From Micromonospora cremea (lineage in GTDB: Bacteria > Actinomycetota > Actinomycetes > Mycobacteriales > Micromonosporaceae), in the NCBI RefSeq assembly GCF_900143515.1, contig NZ_FSQT01000002.1:931501-995500 (forward strand): 64,000 nt of DNA, in the 5' to 3' direction. Below the pieces are notes generated by a model that saw only the letters and a program-made list of their open reading frames with translations, was not told the DNA's origin and did not search any database. Below, piece by piece: positions 60,976-64,000 of the stretch. A program made the translations under genes and the position numbers. How positions within the stretch are numbered: position 1 is the stretch's first letter; each line of letters opens with the position of its first letter.

Positions 60976-60997
60976 GCCGGGCACGGCGGGCCCCACC
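60928..60997. terminator. Perfect 22-bp-stem hairpin
   Basis: Arms 60928-60949 and 60976-60997 are perfect complements with a 26-nt loop. It closes the repeat block 119 bp before the DUF1540 gene. It may be a terminator or part of the repeat structure. Confidence 0.55.
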
Positions 60998-61116
60998 ACG
61001 CCCCACACGGACCCGGCAAGCCGGTCAACGAGCCGGCGCAAACCAGCTCACGGGATAGCCAGGGTCACGAAGCCGGCAAAAGCCTACGATCGGGCAAGAG
61101 CCTAGAGGAGGTCGGC

Positions 61117-61413
61117 ATGACCGCAGCGATGGAGATGCCCCGAGTCCAGGAGTGCGTTGTCGTAGCTTGCGCCTACAACGACGCCGGCGACTGCCACGCC
61201 TTCGCGATCACGATCGGCAGCATGGATCACGCGCACTGCCACACCTTCGTTGAGTCGCCGGTACGCGGCGGCGTGGAGAGCCTGATCGCCCAGGTGGGCG
61301 CCTGCCAGCGGTCCGACTGCCGGCACAATGAGCAGCTCGAGTGCCACGCGTCGTCCATCAGGGTCGGCCCGGACAACGACATGGCCGACTGCATGACCTA
61401 CGACGGCCGCTGA
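61117..61413 (+). CDS. Double DUF1540 cysteine-rich protein
   Basis: 98 residues with two DUF1540 modules. The first is VVACAYNDAGDCHAFAITIG with a following HAHCHTF; the second is GACQRSDCRHNEQLECHASS with a following MADCMTY. Each supplies four Cys in the C-x(3-5)-C-x(6)-C pattern plus a later Cys, suggesting metal binding. GAGGAGG before the ATG is a strong SD. Function unknown. Convergent with ecm. Confidence 0.85.
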   Translation: MTAAMEMPRVQECVVVACAYNDAGDCHAFAITIGSMDHAHCHTFVESPVRGGVESLIAQVGACQRSDCRHNEQLECHASSIRVGPDNDMADCMTYDGR

Positions 61414-61431
61414 CCTGCCACACCCGCCCGG

Positions 61432-63438
61432 TCAGGGCAGGTCGTTGGCGCGGCGGATGACCGTCACCAGGTCGTCGATGATGCCGGTGAGGGCGAAGTC
61501 CTTCGGGGTGAAGACCCGGGCCACCCCGGCCGCCCGCAGCGTGTCGGCGTCAGCGGCGGGGATGATGCCTCCCACGACCACCGGCAGGTCCGCCCGGCCG
61601 GCGGCGCGCAGCCCGTCGAGCACGGCCGGCACGGCTGCCAGGTGCGAACCGGAGAGCACGGACAGCCCGACCAGGTCGACGTCCTCCTCTACGGCCGCGG
61701 CGACGATCTGCCCGGCGGTCAGCCGGATGCCCTGGTAGACGACCTCGAAGCCGGCGTCGCGGGCGCGTACCGCGATCTGCTCGGCGCCATTGGAGTGCCC
61801 GTCCAGGCCGGGCTTGCCGACCAGCAGTCGCAGCCGGCCGCTGCCCAGCTCGCGGGCGGTGGCGGTGACCCGCTCGCGGACGGCCGCGAGGCCCGGGTCG
61901 CCGCCGGTGCCGGTGGCCCCGGCCAGCCCGGTGGGCGCCCGGTACTCGCCGAAGACCTGGCGCAGCGCACCGGCCCACTCGCCGGTGGTCACACCGGCCC
62001 GCACGCACTCCAGGGTGGCCGGCATCAGGTTCGTGGTGGACGCGGCGTCCGCGCGGAGCCGGGCCAGGGCCGCGTCGACGGCCGCGCCGTCCCGGTCGGC
62101 CCGCCACCGGCGTACGCCGTCCACGGCTGCGGCCTCGACCGCCGGATCGACCTGCTCGACCGCCTCCGCTCCGGCCGCGGTAAGCGGGGAGGGCTCGGTC
62201 TCGGTGAACCGATTGACGCCGACCACCACGTCGGCGCCGGACTCCATCCGGCTGCGGCGCTCGGCCAGCGAGGCGACCAGCGCGCTCTTGAGGTAGCCGG
62301 TCTCCACGGCGGTTACCACGCCGCCCAGCTCCAGCACCTTGTCCAGCTCGGCTCGGGCACCGGTGACGATCTCGTCGACCAGCGCGGTCATCACGTGCGA
62401 GCCGGCGAAGAGGTCGGGGTGTTCGAGCAGATCCGACTCGTACGCCAGAACCTGCTGCATCCGCAGCGACCACTGCTGGTCCCAAGGGCGGGGCAGGCCG
62501 AGCGCCTCGTTCCAGGCGGGCAGCTGCACCGCGCGAGCCCGGGCGTCGCGGGACAGCGTCACGCCGAGCATCTCCAGCACGATTCGCTGGATGTTGTTTT
62601 CCGGCTGCGCTTCGGTCAGGCCGAGCGAGTTGACCTGCACGCCATAGCGGAACCGGCGCTGCCTGGCCTCGGTGACTCCGTACCGGTCGCGGGTGATCTC
62701 ATCCCAGAGCACGCCGAACGCGCGCATCTTCCCGATCTCCTCCACGAACCGCACCCCGGCGTTGACGAAGAACGAGATCCGCTGCACCACGTCACCCATC
62801 CGCTCGGCGGGCACCTGGCCGGAGTCGCGCACCGCGTCGAGCACGGCGACCGCGGTGGCCAGCGCGAAACCGACCTCCTGCACCGGCGTGGCACCGGCTT
62901 CCTGGAGGTGGTACGAGCAGATGTTGACCGGGTTCCACCGCGGCATCTCGCGCAGCGTGTACGCCACCACGTCGGCGGTGAGCCGCAGCGACGCCGCCGG
63001 CGGGAAGATGTACGTCCCCCGGGACAGGTACTCCTTGATGATGTCGTTCTGCGTGGTGCCGGCGCAGCGGGCCAGCTCGGCATTCTGCTCCAGCCCCACG
63101 GTGCCGTAGAGGGCGAGCAGCCACATCGTCGGCGCGTTGATGGTCATCGAGGTGTTCATGTCGGCCAGCGGGAGGCCGTCGAAGAGCGCCCGCATGTCGC
63201 CCAGGTGGGCCACCGGCACGCCGACCCGGCCGACCTCGCCGGCGGCCAGCTCGTGGTCGGGGTCGTACCCGGTCTGGGTGGGCAGGTCGAAGGCGACCGA
63301 GAGACCGGTCTGCCCCTTCGCCAGGTTGCGGCGGAAGAGGGCGTTGGTCGCGGCGGCCGACGAGTGGCCGGCGTAGGTGCGCATCACCCACGGACGGTCC
63401 CGCTCGGGCAACCGCCCCGAAGATGCCTTCTCATCCAT
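61432..63438 (-). CDS. ecm: Ethylmalonyl-CoA mutase (MeaA/Ecm type)
   Basis: Adenosylcobalamin-dependent conversion of (2R)-ethylmalonyl-CoA to methylsuccinyl-CoA. The single chain of 668 residues carries both the TIM-barrel domain (WVMRTYAGHSSAAATNALFR, GLSVAFDLPTQTGYDPDHEL, KEYLSRGTYIFPPAASLRLT, CSYHLQEAGATPVQEVGFAL) and a C-terminal cobalamin domain with the DxHxxG motif in LLVGKPGLDGHSNGAEQIAV. The intact Tyr/Arg pair differs from IcmA. Length and layout match MeaA rather than methylmalonyl-CoA mutase. Its operator-like site lies 10 bp upstream. It is 19 kb from ccr, unlike the adjacent arrangement in many streptomycetes. Confidence 0.92.
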   Translation of the reverse strand: MDEKASSGRLPERDRPWVMRTYAGHSSAAATNALFRRNLAKGQTGLSVAFDLPTQTGYDPDHELAAGEVGRVGVPVAHLGDMRALFDGLPLADMNTSMTINAPTMWLLALYGTVGLEQNAELARCAGTTQNDIIKEYLSRGTYIFPPAASLRLTADVVAYTLREMPRWNPVNICSYHLQEAGATPVQEVGFALATAVAVLDAVRDSGQVPAERMGDVVQRISFFVNAGVRFVEEIGKMRAFGVLWDEITRDRYGVTEARQRRFRYGVQVNSLGLTEAQPENNIQRIVLEMLGVTLSRDARARAVQLPAWNEALGLPRPWDQQWSLRMQQVLAYESDLLEHPDLFAGSHVMTALVDEIVTGARAELDKVLELGGVVTAVETGYLKSALVASLAERRSRMESGADVVVGVNRFTETEPSPLTAAGAEAVEQVDPAVEAAAVDGVRRWRADRDGAAVDAALARLRADAASTTNLMPATLECVRAGVTTGEWAGALRQVFGEYRAPTGLAGATGTGGDPGLAAVRERVTATARELGSGRLRLLVGKPGLDGHSNGAEQIAVRARDAGFEVVYQGIRLTAGQIVAAAVEEDVDLVGLSVLSGSHLAAVPAVLDGLRAAGRADLPVVVGGIIPAADADTLRAAGVARVFTPKDFALTGIIDDLVTVIRRANDLP

Positions 63439-63447
63439 GGCCGGAGT

Positions 63448-63463
63448 CTAAGTTACCGTTCAG
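63448..63463. promoter_or_regulatory. Candidate shared operator upstream of ecm
   Basis: The minus strand reads CTGAACGGTAACTTAG, starting 10 bp before the ATG. The overlapping TTACCGTTCAGTAA (63453-63466) is itself palindromic at its ends and shares TACCGTTCAGTAA with the ccr site. Confidence 0.6.
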
Positions 63464-63589
63464 TAAAACGGGCTGTGGAAAACCACACAGGTCCATGTCG
63501 CGGACGTCTGGGTGCGAAGTGCCCGCAGTGTCCCGGACCACCACACCCCGGGCGCCGCACCGCCCTGGCTAGGACGCACACTGGACGTC

Positions 63590-64000
63590 ATGGATGACGA
63601 GCTGGCCATCTCCGTCCGGGGACTGCGCAAGGCGTACGGCGACAACGTGGCCGTGGCCGGCGTGGACCTCGACGTCGACCGCGGCGAGGTGTTCGCCCTG
63701 CTCGGCCCGAACGGCGCCGGCAAGACCACAACGGTGGAGATCCTCGAGGGCTACCGGCGCCGGGACGCCGGCGAGGTCACCGTGCTCGGCGCGGACCCGG
63801 CGCACCCGGACGCCGGCTGGCGATCCCGGGTGGGCATCGTGCTGCAGGGCACCGGCGAGTTCGACGAGCTGACCGTGGCCGAGGTGATTCGCCACTTCTC
63901 CGGCTTCTACCCGGACGCCGACGACCCGGACAAGGTGATCGAGCGGGTCGGGCTGGCCGGCAAGGCGAAGGCCCGCACGCACACCCTCTCCGGCGGGCAG
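63590..64000 (+). CDS. ABC transporter ATP-binding protein (N-terminal 137 residues, runs off the window)
   Basis: DrrA/CcmA-like ATPase. Walker A is LLGPNGAGKTTTVEILEGYR, the Q-loop lies in RVGIVLQGTGEFDELTVAEV, and the signature LSGGQ is the last thing in the window. This type usually pairs with an ABC-2 permease encoded downstream, presumably beyond the edge. The substrate cannot be inferred. Confidence 0.93.
   Translation, partial: MDDELAISVRGLRKAYGDNVAVAGVDLDVDRGEVFALLGPNGAGKTTTVEILEGYRRRDAGEVTVLGADPAHPDAGWRSRVGIVLQGTGEFDELTVAEVIRHFSGFYPDADDPDKVIERVGLAGKAKARTHTLSGGQ

Larger units (their letters stand above)
59816..61116. other. 1.3-kb repeat-rich region without convincing genes
   Basis: Open frames here have no domains, no SD and repeated low-information translations. 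It contains the leader hairpin of the transglycosylase-like gene (59842-59878), degenerate 90-98-bp repeats (59955-60180), dispersed palindrome copy C (60340-60417) and degenerate 50-59-bp repeats (60615-60975) ending in a perfect 22-bp hairpin. Confidence 0.65.

Overview
The window is about 73% G+C by eye. Almost every reading frame is open, GTG starts are common and Shine-Dalgarno (SD) sequences are of the GGAGG type. The gene content (CVN conservon, NucS, DUF397/XRE pairs, class F sortase, DivIVA-like coiled-coil proteins, 180-kDa-class NAD-glutamate dehydrogenase, GH6 cellulase) points to a filamentous actinomycete. Micromonospora or a close relative in the Micromonosporaceae is the best guess. 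I saw no rRNA, tRNA, CRISPR array or obvious prophage or IS element. Two genes run off the window: xylA at the left edge and an ABC ATPase at the right edge.

Layout. 1-2.2 kb: xylose isomerase divergent from a ROK regulator, with a palindromic operator between them. 2.3-5.9 kb: two SpoIIE/PP2C-type phosphatases flank a MarR regulator; the first carries three single-base frameshifts. 5.9-10.5 kb: a polyprenyl-phosphate sugar transferase, a secreted solute-binding/VWA protein and a beta-propeller lactonase. 10.7-14.6 kb: a complete CVN conservon (sensor kinase, roadblock, DUF742, GTPase). 14.9-16.6 kb: a catalase behind an internally deleted furA whose own operator is intact. 16.8-21 kb: small membrane or hypothetical proteins and a sodium:solute symporter. 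21.1-22.9 kb: a CBM2-GH6 cellulase with two frameshifts and an upstream CebR-like box. 23.5-25.5 kb: a very repetitive Lys/Asp-rich secreted protein and an overlapping class F sortase. 25.6-35.4 kb: NAD-glutamate dehydrogenase, a lipoprotein PBP, an arginase-fold protein and a thioredoxin/TPR protein. 35.6-42.4 kb: acyl-CoA mutase large subunit (isobutyryl-CoA type), Asp23 protein, MeaB, thiolase, epimerase and crotonyl-CoA carboxylase/reductase. 42.7-46.3 kb: two long coiled-coil proteins. 46.4-59.8 kb: regulators, an AI-2E transporter, hydrolases, an ECF sigma factor with a membrane partner, a double 3-hydroxyacyl-CoA dehydrogenase, an FHA protein, an aldehyde dehydrogenase, a methyltransferase remnant, NucS, a DUF4126 protein and a secreted transglycosylase-like protein. 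59.8-61.1 kb: a 1.3-kb repeat-rich non-coding stretch. 61.1-64 kb: a double DUF1540 protein, an ethylmalonyl-CoA mutase and an ABC ATPase.

How the genes fit together. Thiolase, 3-hydroxybutyryl-CoA dehydrogenase, Ccr, epimerase and ethylmalonyl-CoA mutase make up much of the ethylmalonyl-CoA pathway. IcmA and MeaB add butyryl/isobutyryl-CoA isomerisation. These genes lie in five transcription units spread over 28 kb, and each has a similar 16-bp pseudo-palindrome upstream (consensus about CTGAACGGTAGCTAAG). I infer one shared regulator.

Other structure. A 78-bp dispersed palindrome occurs three times in intergenic DNA. Two genes (icmA, meaB) end directly against template-strand G-quadruplex tracts followed by large hairpins. 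Two conserved enzymes contain only single-base indels, mostly in or beside short base runs, so sequencing error must be separated from real decay. furA and the methyltransferase remnant look like genuine pseudogenes.
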